Assembly (NCBI RefSeq): GCF_900099645.1
Contig: NZ_FMTL01000006.1
Coordinates: 53,524-117,523, forward strand
Direction: 5' to 3'
Length of the DNA stretch: 64,000 nucleotides
Source: Pseudomonas peli
GTDB lineage: Bacteria; Pseudomonadota; Gammaproteobacteria; Pseudomonadales; Pseudomonadaceae
Of the stretch, positions 10,364 through 18,840 are shown piece by piece. Within the stretch, counting starts at the first letter, position 1; every line of letters begins with the position of its first letter. The notes under the pieces are model-generated. The model did not search any database, had not been told where the DNA came from, and saw nothing but the letters and a program-made list of their open reading frames with translations. A program made the translations under genes and the position numbers.

Positions 10364-11160
10364 GCAGAAAATCCGTGTTCGGCTGCTGGGAAACTCTGGT
10401 CTTTGACCGCTTTGACGTACGCACTGATGGCGTTCTGGATGCTGCTCTGGCCGGCCATAAAGTTCTTCACGAACTTTGGCGTGCGGCCGCTCAGTGACAG
10501 CCCAAGCATGTCATGCAGGACCAACACCTGACCGTCGGTGGCAACGCCGGCGCCAATGCCGATGACTGGGATCTTCACGGCTTGGCTGATTTCAGCGGCC
10601 AGTTCGCAGGGTACGCATTCCAGCAGCAGCATCGCCGCGCCGGCTTGTTCCAGTGCCATGGCGTCAGCGCGCATCTGCCGCGCTTGGGCTTCCTGGCGGC
10701 CTTGCACCTTATAACCACCGAGGATATTCACCGCCTGCGGGGTGAGGCCGAGGTGGGCGCACACGGGTACGCCGCGCTCAGCCAGTTGACGAATTGGCTC
10801 GGCGAGCCAGGCTGCACCTTCAAGCTTGACCATGTGGGCGCCGGCTTGCATCAGTGCCGCGCTGTTGTTCAGGGCTTGCTCAAGGGTGGCGTAGGCCATA
10901 AAGGGCAGATCGGCGAGAATCAGTGCGCCCTGGTTGCCACGTTTGACGCTGGCGGTGTGGTACGCCATTTCGGCGACAGTGACGGGCAGCGTGCTGTCAT
11001 GGCCTTGCAAGACCATGCCGAGGGAATCGCCCACCAGCAGCACATCGACACCGGCCTGGCAGGCTGTCTGGGCGAACGTGGCGTCATAGCAGGTCAGCAT
11101 GGCGATTTTCTCGCCGCTCTGCTTGAGGCTTTGCAGGGTGGTCAGGGTTACATCAGGCAT
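10360..11160 (-). CDS. panB: 3-methyl-2-oxobutanoate hydroxymethyltransferase
   Basis: A 266-residue enzyme that adds a hydroxymethyl group from methylene-tetrahydrofolate to ketoisovalerate, the first committed step to pantothenate. Family sequence 'MLTCYDATFA' near the N-terminus and 'VGDSLGMVLQGH' (metal-binding Asp) are clear. The start at 11160 (MPDVTLTTLQ) has AGGA 8 bases upstream and is preferred over a 5-residue longer form. It is the first gene of panB-panC. The valine-pathway genes that make its substrate are also in this window (ilvIH, ilvC), but far away. Confidence 0.96.
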   Translation of the reverse strand: MPDVTLTTLQSLKQSGEKIAMLTCYDATFAQTACQAGVDVLLVGDSLGMVLQGHDSTLPVTVAEMAYHTASVKRGNQGALILADLPFMAYATLEQALNNSAALMQAGAHMVKLEGAAWLAEPIRQLAERGVPVCAHLGLTPQAVNILGGYKVQGRQEAQARQMRADAMALEQAGAAMLLLECVPCELAAEISQAVKIPVIGIGAGVATDGQVLVLHDMLGLSLSGRTPKFVKNFMAGQSSIQNAISAYVKAVKDQSFPAAEHGFSA

Positions 11161-11396
11161 GAAAACTGTCCTCACTCAGGCGTTCAGTCAGCAGTTGTGC
11201 TGCTTCAAGTTGGCCTGCATTGGCCTCGAATTGCACCGGTGCGGGGCAACGGGACGCCTATAGTCCTGATGGGGGGGCTCGAAGTCAATTGCAGGTGTTA
11301 CCGGCTTGTTACTGCCGTTACCGCCAATGTGCCAGCTCGCAGGTAGGGTTATTACTGCTGCGGCTGCATGACCCAGCAGTCGAAGTTGTCCGGAAT

Positions 11397-11894
11397 TCAG
11401 GTCAACGCTGTTTCGCTGAGGCGTTCCAGCCCTACATAAGGACAAGCCCCAAGCAGTTCTATCAGGGCGCGGCCATCCGGCAGCTTTAGGTCGGGGGCGA
11501 TCTCAGCCAGCGGGTAGAGGACAAAGGCGCGGGCGTGCATGTGGTAGTGCGGCACGGTCAGGCGCGGCTCATCCAGTAAGCGTTCGCCGAACAGCAAAAT
11601 ATCTAGGTCGAGGGTGCGTGGCCCCCAACGCTCGGCCTTTCGCGTACGGCCTTGCTCAAGTTCGATCGTCTGCAAGGCATCTAGCAGGGCCAATGGACTG
11701 AGTTCGGTATCCAGTGCCGCCACGGCATTTACATAGCGCGGTTGATCCGCAGGACCCAATGGGTCGCTGCTATAGAAGGATGACTGGGCAATCAGATCTG
11801 TCTGCGGCAGCGCGGCCAGGGCGGCCAGCGCGCTGCGCAGTTGCTCGATCGGTGTGGCCAGGTTACTGCCCAGGCCGATATAGACGCGTTCCAT
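11397..11894 (-). CDS. folK: 2-amino-4-hydroxy-6-hydroxymethyldihydropteridine diphosphokinase
   Basis: A 165-residue HPPK of folate biosynthesis. It begins 'MERVYIGLGSNL' and has the family signature 'GPRTLDLDILLFG' near residues 90-102 with the two Asp residues that hold magnesium. The start codon shares one base with the pcnB stop, so the two are translationally coupled in the order pcnB-folK. About 235 bp without a convincing gene separate folK from panB. Confidence 0.95.
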   Translation of the reverse strand: MERVYIGLGSNLATPIEQLRSALAALAALPQTDLIAQSSFYSSDPLGPADQPRYVNAVAALDTELSPLALLDALQTIELEQGRTRKAERWGPRTLDLDILLFGERLLDEPRLTVPHYHMHARAFVLYPLAEIAPDLKLPDGRALIELLGACPYVGLERLSETALT

Positions 11895-13300
11895 TATTCG
11901 CCGGCTGTACTGCTCGAGTTCTCAGCAGCCGGGCCGCGTTTACGCTTGCTGTTATTGCGTTTGCGCTTACGGGGGGCACCTGGGCCATCGTCCTTGTTGC
12001 TGAGGTCGCGGATCATATTGCGCCGCTCGCTGTCGCTGACATCCTGATAGCGGGTCCACCAGTCGCCCAGGCCACCGGTTTCCTCGCCTGCGCTTTCGCG
12101 CAGCAGCAGGAAGTCGTAGCCAGCGCGGAAACGTGGGTTTTCCAGCAGCATGTCGGCGCGTTTGCCGCTGCGACGTGGCAGGCGTTCCTGCATATCCCAG
12201 ATTTCACGGATCGGCATGGTGAAGCGTTTGGGCACCGCGATGCGCTGGCATTGCTCGCTGATCAGCTCGTGAGCGGCTTCCTGCATGGCCGGGATCGGCG
12301 GCATACCGCGATCCTGCAGCTTGATCACGCGGGCTGGCAGGGCTGGCCACAGCAATGCGGCAAGGAGGAAGGCGGGCGTGACCGTTTTGCCCTGATGAAT
12401 GCGTAGGTCAGTGTTGTCCAATGCATTACGGATCAACTGGTCGGTGTAATCCGGGTTGAGCTTCAGCGCCTCGGCACTGGCCGGGAACAGCTGGCCGAAC
12501 AGACCGTAATCCACCAGCAGCTCGTAGGTGTACACCGCGTAGCCGGCGAGAAACAGCTTGAGCACTTCATCGAATAGGCGCGCAGCGGGTATCCCGCCTA
12601 GCAGCGGAGCCAGCTTGTAGATCGGCGCGGCGCTGTGTTTCTCGATGTCGAAATCCAACTTGGCGGCAAAACGCACCGCACGCAGCATGCGCACCGGGTC
12701 TTCCTGGTAGCGCTGAGTCGGGTCACCGATCAGGCGGATCAGGTGGTTGCGAATGTCGTGCACGCCATTGGCGTAATCGAGGATGCGCTCGGTGCTCGGG
12801 TCGTAATACAGCGCATTGATGGTGAAGTCGCGACGCTGGGCGTCGTCTTCCAGGCTGCCATACACGTTGTCACGCAGAATGCGTCCGCTCTCGTTACGCG
12901 AGGATAGATTGCTGTTCTCTTCTTCCTCGCCTTCCGGATGATTGGCGCGGAAGGTGGCGACCTCGATGATCTCGCGGCCGAAATGCACGTGAACCAGCTT
13001 GAAGCGGCGGCCAATGACCCGGGCATTGCGGAACTCGGCGCGCACTTGTTCGGGCGTGGCACTGGTGGCCACGTCGAAATCCTTGGGGTCAATGTCCAGC
13101 AGCAGATCGCGTACGCAACCGCCGACCAGATACGCCTGGTAGCCAGCCTGTTGCAGGCGTTCGACCACGCTGATGGCGTAGCGGCTGATTTCACCGCGTT
13201 CGATCGGGTGCTGGCTGCTGCTCAGCACTTCAGGCGTGCTGTGTGAGTGGTTGCCACGGCGGGCTGGGGTACGAAAGGACTTGAACAGCTTTTTCAGCAT
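11894..13300 (-). CDS. pcnB: Poly(A) polymerase I
   Basis: A 468-residue class II nucleotidyltransferase that adds poly(A) tails to RNA 3' ends. It has the 'LVGGCVRDLLL' motif and the catalytic 'DPKDFDVAT' Asp pair, the 'RDFTINAL' and 'RMLRAVRFAAKL' motifs, and a strongly basic C-terminal tail ('KRKRNNSKRKRG') that is characteristic of PcnB and separates it from CCA-adding enzymes. An in-frame GTG lies 9 bases upstream; I prefer ATG at 13300. Its position just downstream of crcZ is conserved in Pseudomonas. Confidence 0.94.
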   Translation of the reverse strand: MLKKLFKSFRTPARRGNHSHSTPEVLSSSQHPIERGEISRYAISVVERLQQAGYQAYLVGGCVRDLLLDIDPKDFDVATSATPEQVRAEFRNARVIGRRFKLVHVHFGREIIEVATFRANHPEGEEEENSNLSSRNESGRILRDNVYGSLEDDAQRRDFTINALYYDPSTERILDYANGVHDIRNHLIRLIGDPTQRYQEDPVRMLRAVRFAAKLDFDIEKHSAAPIYKLAPLLGGIPAARLFDEVLKLFLAGYAVYTYELLVDYGLFGQLFPASAEALKLNPDYTDQLIRNALDNTDLRIHQGKTVTPAFLLAALLWPALPARVIKLQDRGMPPIPAMQEAAHELISEQCQRIAVPKRFTMPIREIWDMQERLPRRSGKRADMLLENPRFRAGYDFLLLRESAGEETGGLGDWWTRYQDVSDSERRNMIRDLSNKDDGPGAPRKRKRNNSKRKRGPAAENSSSTAGE

Positions 13301-13432
13301 GGGAGGCACTGTTTGACTAAATGACTGGCCAGAGTATATGCCGGCCGCAGGAATGGCGCGGATTCTAGCATTGAGTCGACGATTGATGGAGGAAACGACA
13401 GGAAAGGGCGGCAGGCGGGGGATTTGAAGCTA

Positions 13433-13802
13433 CTGGGGGAGCCGAAGCTCCCCCCCAAATTGGTGCGTGCTCTGTTTTTATTATTATGGCGGGCTTGTTG
13501 TTTTTGTTGATTTACCCGTTCCATCCAGTCAAGGACTTTTGGAAAACTTCCCAAGCTGGGAATCAAGAGCAAACGGATTGCTTTGGATGCTGACGCTGCA
13601 ATGATCACGGTGTGACCTAACCAGTATTGGCGCTGCCTTGGGGCAGTTTTATTATTCTCAGCCTGGTTATGGGGCGTACCCCAACGGCAATTCCTTTCCA
13701 AAAGAATCAGTTAGCTGCGCCTCCGCGTTGTTGTTTTTATTATGCTGGAGTCGGTACGTCTTATTTTTATTAGGGTTGGAACGTTTTGTTATTGTTGTTG
13801 TG
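13433..13802 (-). ncRNA. crcZ: CrcZ small RNA (sequesters Hfq/Crc)
   Basis: Located between cbrB and pcnB on the same strand, as in other Pseudomonas. No plausible protein is encoded, base composition is A/T-rich, and the minus strand carries six A-rich CA motifs: 13784-13800, 13761-13772, 13728-13743, 13646-13656, 13495-13510 and 13473-13487, fitting the AAnAAnAA Hfq/Crc pattern. A sigma-54 promoter sits at the 5' end and a GC hairpin at the 3' end, giving about 370 nt, close to the known length. Known role: titrates Hfq/Crc and thereby relieves catabolite repression when CbrAB is active. The 5' end is inferred from promoter spacing. Confidence 0.92.
13435..13454 (-). terminator. crcZ 3' hairpin
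   Basis: Perfect 8-bp stem GGGGGAGC/GCTCCCCC with a TTCG tetraloop on the minus strand. The T run after it is weak, but the stability and location fit the crcZ 3' end. Confidence 0.75.
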
Positions 13803-13812
13803 CTGACTCTAA

Positions 13813-13828
13813 AGCATACCCCGTGCCA
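13813..13828 (-). promoter_or_regulatory. Sigma-54 promoter of crcZ
   Basis: On the minus strand TGGCACGGGGTATGCT matches the -24/-12 consensus (GG and GC separated by 10 bases). The start point is expected near 13802, immediately before the first CA motif. Confidence 0.88.
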
Positions 13829-13890
13829 GTTTTTTAAATCCCTTTAAAATCAACGGCTTGATTGTTTGTGTGAGGCGCGGTGCGGCACAA

Positions 13891-13927
13891 AAAAGCCGGG
13901 TTCTCGTTACCGTAAGACCCGGCTTTT
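13891..13927 (-). terminator. Intrinsic terminator of cbrB
   Basis: AAAAGCCGGGT (13891-13901) and ACCCGGCTTTT (13917-13927) form a perfect stem followed by Ts on the minus strand. It separates cbrB from crcZ, so crcZ is driven by its own promoter. Confidence 0.85.
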
Positions 13928-13952
13928 GTTACTAAGTGTTGAAGGGGTAACA
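13927..13952. promoter_or_regulatory. CbrB binding site upstream of crcZ
   Basis: TGTTAC (13927-13932), exactly 14 bases, then GTAACA (13947-13952): an exact match to the palindromic pattern TGTTAC-N14-GTAACA that I recall for CbrB. It lies about 100-120 bp upstream of the sigma-54 promoter, the right distance for an enhancer-type site. It overlaps the last base of the cbrB terminator. Confidence 0.75.
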
Positions 13953-13999
13953 GGAGAGGGAACCTCTTGCGGGCGCATCTGTCACCTTGGCGCGCCGCT

Positions 14000-15427
14000 C
14001 TAGCCCGCGGTTGCCCCTGAAGATTTGCGCCGTGGGATACCGAGGCGCTGGCGGCGCTCCCACAAACATTTGCGGCTGATGCCGAGTTTGCGTGCCAGTT
14101 CGGTCTCGGTCATATGGTCCTGGTGCTCGAGAACGAAGTGCTGGAAGTAATCCTCCAACGACAGGTCTTCAGTGGGTTCGCTCGGCTCATGCCCCAGGCC
14201 GCCGCTTTGTGCGGGCAGGCCGGTGAAGTCGTCTTCCAGGTCATCCAGTTCAATATCGATGCCCAGTAGTTCGGCCGAGATGCTATTGCCTTCACAGAGA
14301 ATCACTGCGCGTTCGATGGCGTTTTCTAGTTCACGCACGTTACCCGGCCAGGGGTAATGGCGAATCGCTTGTTCAGCATCGGCAGCAAAGCTCAATTCCG
14401 GACGGCCTTGGCGGGTACTTTGGCGCACCAGGAAGGCGCGGGCGATTTCACTTACGTCAGCGCCGCGCTCACGCAGTGCGGGCAGTTTGAGGGCAATCAC
14501 ATGCAGGCGGTAATACAGGTCTTCGCGAAATTGGCCAATCTTCGACAGGCTTTTCAAGTCACGGTGAGTCGCGGCGATCAAGCGCACATCGACCTTCTGT
14601 GATTGCACCGAGCCGACCCGGCGGATTTCGCCTTCCTGCAGTACGCGCAGCAGGCGTGCCTGGGCCTCCAGAGGCAGTTCACCGATTTCATCAAGGAACA
14701 AAGTGCCGCCGTCAGCGGCTTCGACCAAACCCGCTCGGCCGGCGCTGGCGCCAGTAAAGGCGCCTTTCTCATGGCCGAATAGCTCGGACTCGATCAGCGA
14801 TTCGGGGATGGCGGCGCAGTTCACTGAAATCAGCGGCGCTTTGGCACGGCGTGAAAGGTTGTGCAGAGCGCGGGCGACCAGCTCTTTACCGGTACCGGAC
14901 TCGCCCTGAATCAGCACGTTGGAGTCTGTAGGCGCGACCTTGCGGATCTTGCTGTACATCTCCTGCATAGCCGCACAGGAGCCGATGATGCCTATTTCGC
15001 CGTTACTGTTGTCCACCACCTTTTCGGCGCTGGCTTTTGTTGTGCCGGTGGCGGGGGCTGGAGCGCTCTTGGCCTGCTGGTGATCGCGCAGGATGCGCGC
15101 GACGGCCTGGAGCATTTCGTCGTGGTCAAAGGGTTTGGCGATGTAATCCACCGCGCCCATTTTCATCGAGTCGACCGCCGAACGCAGGCTGGCGTAGCTG
15201 GTCATGATCAGCACCGGCGTGCCCTGGCCGAGCTTGATCAGCTCAGTGCCGGGTGCGCCCGGTAAGCGCAGGTCGCTGACGATCAGGTCGAAGCTGGGGA
15301 TGCTGAAGCGCTCTTGCGCTTCCTGCACCGAGCCCGCTTCACTGACTTCGTATTGGTTACGTTCCAGCAGACGACGCAAGGCAGAGCGGATAATAGTTTC
15401 GTCTTCGACGATCAAAATATGAGGCAT
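14000..15427 (-). CDS. cbrB: Sigma-54-dependent response regulator CbrB
   Basis: A 475-residue NtrC-type activator. The receiver domain (about 1-120) has acceptor D52 in 'IVSDLRLPG'. The AAA+ domain has Walker A 'GESGTGKE', the sigma-54 contact loop 'GAFTGA' and Walker B 'GGTLFLDEIGEL'. The C-terminal helix-turn-helix is 'ETELARKLGISRKCLW'. I chose ATG 15427 (MPHILIVEDE) because receiver domains begin right there. Partner of CbrA in carbon/nitrogen hierarchy; its main target crcZ lies directly downstream with promoter and binding site visible. Confidence 0.97.
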   Translation of the reverse strand: MPHILIVEDETIIRSALRRLLERNQYEVSEAGSVQEAQERFSIPSFDLIVSDLRLPGAPGTELIKLGQGTPVLIMTSYASLRSAVDSMKMGAVDYIAKPFDHDEMLQAVARILRDHQQAKSAPAPATGTTKASAEKVVDNSNGEIGIIGSCAAMQEMYSKIRKVAPTDSNVLIQGESGTGKELVARALHNLSRRAKAPLISVNCAAIPESLIESELFGHEKGAFTGASAGRAGLVEAADGGTLFLDEIGELPLEAQARLLRVLQEGEIRRVGSVQSQKVDVRLIAATHRDLKSLSKIGQFREDLYYRLHVIALKLPALRERGADVSEIARAFLVRQSTRQGRPELSFAADAEQAIRHYPWPGNVRELENAIERAVILCEGNSISAELLGIDIELDDLEDDFTGLPAQSGGLGHEPSEPTEDLSLEDYFQHFVLEHQDHMTETELARKLGISRKCLWERRQRLGIPRRKSSGATAG

Positions 15428-15503
15428 CAATTCGGTCTCTCGACGGTCTCGGGGCATGCCGCTGGGCTAAAGGGCCTGGCAGGCATGCTCGCTGGTAGCT
15501 GGT

Positions 15504-18458
15504 TTAAGTCGCTATGGACGTCGCCTCGACATGCCTCGGCAGGCTGACCCTAATGCGGGTGCCGCGTTGAAGCTCGGGGTCGGCCGGGCTGTCGATTGTT
15601 ATCTGTCCATAATGCTCTTCCACGATCGAATAGACCAGTGCAAGGCCCAGTCCCGTACCTTTGCCCGGGTCCTTGGTGGTGAAGAAAGGTTCGAACAAGC
15701 GGTCGATGATTGCCTTGGGAATACCGCTGCCTTCGTCCTCGACGATCAGGTCGACGGTGTGCTCGAAACGTTCGCTTTTGACCCGGATCGCGCTGCCCGG
15801 CGGTGAGGCATCGCGGGCGTTGGACAGCAGGTTGATCAGCACCTGAGCCAGGCGTTGCGGGTCACCCACCACCCAATGATCGGAGTCGCAAAGATTGAAA
15901 AACTGCACTTCGACGCTGCGCCGGTTGAGCGCCAGCAGGGCAATCGCATCCTGCGCCACCTGGGCCAGACACACCGGCTCCTCGCTGTGCTGGTGGCTGC
16001 CGGAATGGGCAAAGCTCATCAGCGATTGAACGATGCGCGACACGCGCTTGGTCTGCTCGATGATCTGCTCGCTGATCTCGGTCAGCTCGGGGTCACCTTC
16101 GCGTTCTTCGCGCAGGTTCTGCGCCAGGCAGGCGATGCCGGTGATCGGGTTGCCGATCTCATGTGCCACGCCGGCAGCCAGACGACCAATGGAGGCGAGT
16201 CGCTCGGAGTGCACGAGCTTGTCTTCCAGCATCTGCGTTTCGGTGAGGTCTTCAACCAGCAGTACCAGGCCGCTGTTGCCGGGGGCCAGTGGCTCGTCGA
16301 TGGCCGCTTTGTGCAGGTTGAGCCAGCGCGTTTGGCCGTCCAAGGCCAGGCGCTGTTTGTGCAAGTGTTCGTCGGGCAGTTCGATAAACCGCTCCAGCAG
16401 CCCACGCCAGGGCTCGGCCAAAGTGTTCAGGCGTGAGCCGACCACACGCTGCGCGGGAATTTCGGTGAGTTCTTCCATGGCCTTGTTCCACATCAGAATC
16501 TCCTGATCCTTGGCCAACGAGCAAACGCCCATCGGCAGTTCCTGCAGGGTCTGGCGGTGATAGCGGCGCAGGGTGTCGAGTTCGGCGGCGAGACCGGTGA
16601 GGCGCGAGTGGTAGTCCTCGAGGCGGTTCTCGATAAAGTGGATGTCCTCGGTGACGTAGGTTTCGCTGCCGGCTTTATAGGGCAGGAAGGTTTCGACGAT
16701 GTCCTGGGCCACGCTGGGGCCCATCAGACCGGACAGGTTGGCTTCGATGCGATCACGCAGGCGGCGCAGGGCATAAGGGCGACCTTCATCGAACGGCAAA
16801 TGCAGGTCGCGCAGGGCTTGCTCCACCTCGTGCTGGGCGGTCTTGGCACCCAGGGGTTTGGCCAGTTGCGCGGCAAATTCCTGTGGCGAAGCGGCCAGCA
16901 GTTCACGGCGTTGCGGGCGGCGCACGTTATCTACAGCGCAGGCTTCTGCGGCGCTCTTTTCTTCCGGGCTGGCTTCGGTGAACAGTGACACCAGAGTGAA
17001 CACCAGCACGTTAGCGGCCAATGAGCCGATGGCGGCCAGGTGCCAACTGCTGTCATCCAGCACATAAATGACGTTGAACCAGGGCAGATACAAGCCCTGC
17101 AGGTTGCCGAGCATCGGCAACAGCATGCTCACCACCCAGACGGCGATCCCCGCCAGCAAGCCGGCAATAAACCCTTTGCGATTGGCGGCGGGCCAGTACA
17201 ACACCGACAGAACGCCGGGGAGGAATTGCAGGGTGGCGACGAAGGCGACGATGCCGAGGTTGGCCAGGTCCTGTTCAGCACCGAGCAGTAAATAGAAGCC
17301 GTAGCCGGCCATGATCACCAGCAGGATCAGTGCGCGCCGTGTCCACTTCAACCAGCGATAGATATTGCCTTCCGACGGTGGTTGGTAGAGCGGCAACACC
17401 ACATGGTTGAGCACCATGCCGGACAGCGCCAGGGTGGTGACGATGATCAACCCGCTGGAAGCCGACAGGCCGCCGACATAGGCGATCAGCGCTAGGGTCT
17501 GGCTATTCACCGCGATGCCGACGCCGAGGGTGAAGTATTCCGGGTTGGTGGTCGCACCCAGCTTGAGACCGGCCCAGAGAATCAGCGGCACCGCCAAGCT
17601 CATCAGCAGCAGAAACAGCGGTAGGCCCCAGCTGGCGCTGACCATGGCGCGCGGGTTGAGGTTCTCGGTAAAGGTCATGTGGTACATGTGCGGCATGACG
17701 ATCGCCGAGGCGAAGAACACCAGCAACAAGGTGCGCCAGGGGCCTTCCTGCAGCGGCGTGTGCAGGCTTGTCAGCGAGGACTGGTTCTGCACCAGCCACG
17801 ATTGCAGGTCCTGCGGACCGTCGAACACACCGTACAGGGCATACAGGCCGATGGCGCTGATCGCCACCAGTTTGACCACCGACTCAAAGGCGATGGCGAA
17901 CACCAGGCCTTCATGCTTTTCGCGGGTGGCGATATGCCGGGCGCCGAACAAAATGGTGAACAGAATGATCAGCCCGCAATAGGCCAGCGCCACGCGCTCC
18001 TGCACTGGCTCGCGGGTGAGGATGCCGATGGAGTCCGCTACTGCCTGAATCTGCAGGGCCAGCAGCGGCAGTACGCCGATCAGCATAAACACCGTGGTCA
18101 GGGCACCGGCCCAGGTGCTGCGAAACCGAAAGGCAAACAGGTCGGCCAACGATGACAGCTGGTAAGTTCGGGTGATGCGCAGAATCGGGTAGAGCAGTAC
18201 CGGCGCCAGTAGAAATGCCCCGGACACCCCCAGGTAACTGGCGAGGAAGCCATACCCATACTGATAGGCCAGCCCCACTGTGCCGTAGAAGGCCCAGGCA
18301 CTGGCATAGACGCCGAGCGACAGGGTGTAGGTCAGTGGATGGCGAATTATCCAGCGCGGAATCAGGCCGTGCTCACTGATCCAGGCCACGCCGAACAGGA
18401 TAAGAAGGTAGGCGGCGCTGATCAGAATCAGCTGGCTCAGGCTAAAGCTCGTTAGCAT
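15504..18458 (-). CDS. cbrA: Sensor histidine kinase CbrA with SLC5-type transporter domain
   Basis: A 984-residue hybrid protein. The N-terminal half (about 1-510) has 12-13 membrane segments of the sodium/solute symporter (SLC5) fold; then a linker (STAC-like), a PAS region, a HisKA box 'GVAHEIGNPITGI' with the phosphorylated His, and an ATPase domain with 'DEGSGIPKAI', 'PFFTTKDPGKGTGLGLAL'. It senses carbon/nitrogen status (histidine transport has been reported for the family) and phosphorylates CbrB. A GTG lies one codon upstream of the ATG at 18458; no good Shine-Dalgarno site is seen, so translation may depend on coupling to the small ORF just upstream. Confidence 0.96.
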   Translation of the reverse strand: MLTSFSLSQLILISAAYLLILFGVAWISEHGLIPRWIIRHPLTYTLSLGVYASAWAFYGTVGLAYQYGYGFLASYLGVSGAFLLAPVLLYPILRITRTYQLSSLADLFAFRFRSTWAGALTTVFMLIGVLPLLALQIQAVADSIGILTREPVQERVALAYCGLIILFTILFGARHIATREKHEGLVFAIAFESVVKLVAISAIGLYALYGVFDGPQDLQSWLVQNQSSLTSLHTPLQEGPWRTLLLVFFASAIVMPHMYHMTFTENLNPRAMVSASWGLPLFLLLMSLAVPLILWAGLKLGATTNPEYFTLGVGIAVNSQTLALIAYVGGLSASSGLIIVTTLALSGMVLNHVVLPLYQPPSEGNIYRWLKWTRRALILLVIMAGYGFYLLLGAEQDLANLGIVAFVATLQFLPGVLSVLYWPAANRKGFIAGLLAGIAVWVVSMLLPMLGNLQGLYLPWFNVIYVLDDSSWHLAAIGSLAANVLVFTLVSLFTEASPEEKSAAEACAVDNVRRPQRRELLAASPQEFAAQLAKPLGAKTAQHEVEQALRDLHLPFDEGRPYALRRLRDRIEANLSGLMGPSVAQDIVETFLPYKAGSETYVTEDIHFIENRLEDYHSRLTGLAAELDTLRRYHRQTLQELPMGVCSLAKDQEILMWNKAMEELTEIPAQRVVGSRLNTLAEPWRGLLERFIELPDEHLHKQRLALDGQTRWLNLHKAAIDEPLAPGNSGLVLLVEDLTETQMLEDKLVHSERLASIGRLAAGVAHEIGNPITGIACLAQNLREEREGDPELTEISEQIIEQTKRVSRIVQSLMSFAHSGSHQHSEEPVCLAQVAQDAIALLALNRRSVEVQFFNLCDSDHWVVGDPQRLAQVLINLLSNARDASPPGSAIRVKSERFEHTVDLIVEDEGSGIPKAIIDRLFEPFFTTKDPGKGTGLGLALVYSIVEEHYGQITIDSPADPELQRGTRIRVSLPRHVEATSIAT

Positions 18459-18518
18459 CACGTTGGCTCTGAAGCGAAGAAGGTTAAGACGCGGTCACGC
18501 AGGTTGCGCCGCAGCAGG

Positions 18519-18695
18519 TCAGAGTTCATCGGCATCACGCTGACTCTGCAGAATGAAGGTCACGACGATGAGGATCAGCCACAGCAGGTAGGGGCGGTAC
18601 CAGGCCCCATTGGGGTCGATCCACCAGTCCATGATGGCCGGGGAGAACAGGTAGATTCCCACCACCAGGATCAGCACCAATCGGTAGATATACAT
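18519..18695 (-). CDS. 58-residue membrane protein upstream of cbrA
   Basis: Small frame from ATG 18695 to TGA 18519, beginning MYIYRLVLILVVGIYLFSPA and ending SQRDADEL. It has two hydrophobic helices (about 5-20 and 36-50) separated by a Trp-rich loop 'DWWIDPNGAWYR'. A small gene at this place is conserved in Pseudomonas (P. aeruginosa PA4724.1; I recall the name cbrX in P. putida but am not certain of it). It ends about 60 bp before cbrA on the same strand and could couple with cbrA translation or expression. Function unknown. Confidence 0.8.
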   Translation of the reverse strand: MYIYRLVLILVVGIYLFSPAIMDWWIDPNGAWYRPYLLWLILIVVTFILQSQRDADEL

Positions 18696-18840
18696 GCCGC
18701 ATCTCTTCGCTTAATTGCCGGCGATGGTAACGGATGCATGCTGCTCTGGGCTATTGGTCGGCCGGCGTGCGCAGGGCTTGGCTTTTCCTTATTAGTTGGT
18801 ACTATCGTTCCACTTAATAAGAATAATGCTGGAGATTGCC

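Noticed and set aside
11188..11445. Minus-strand 85-residue frame between panB and folK
   Set aside because: Overlaps the 3' end of folK, lacks a ribosome binding site and resembles no family.
13294..13847. Two small frames (135 and 69 residues) in the pcnB-cbrB spacer
   Set aside because: The region is the small RNA crcZ; the frames run through its CA motifs and promoter and look like no known protein.
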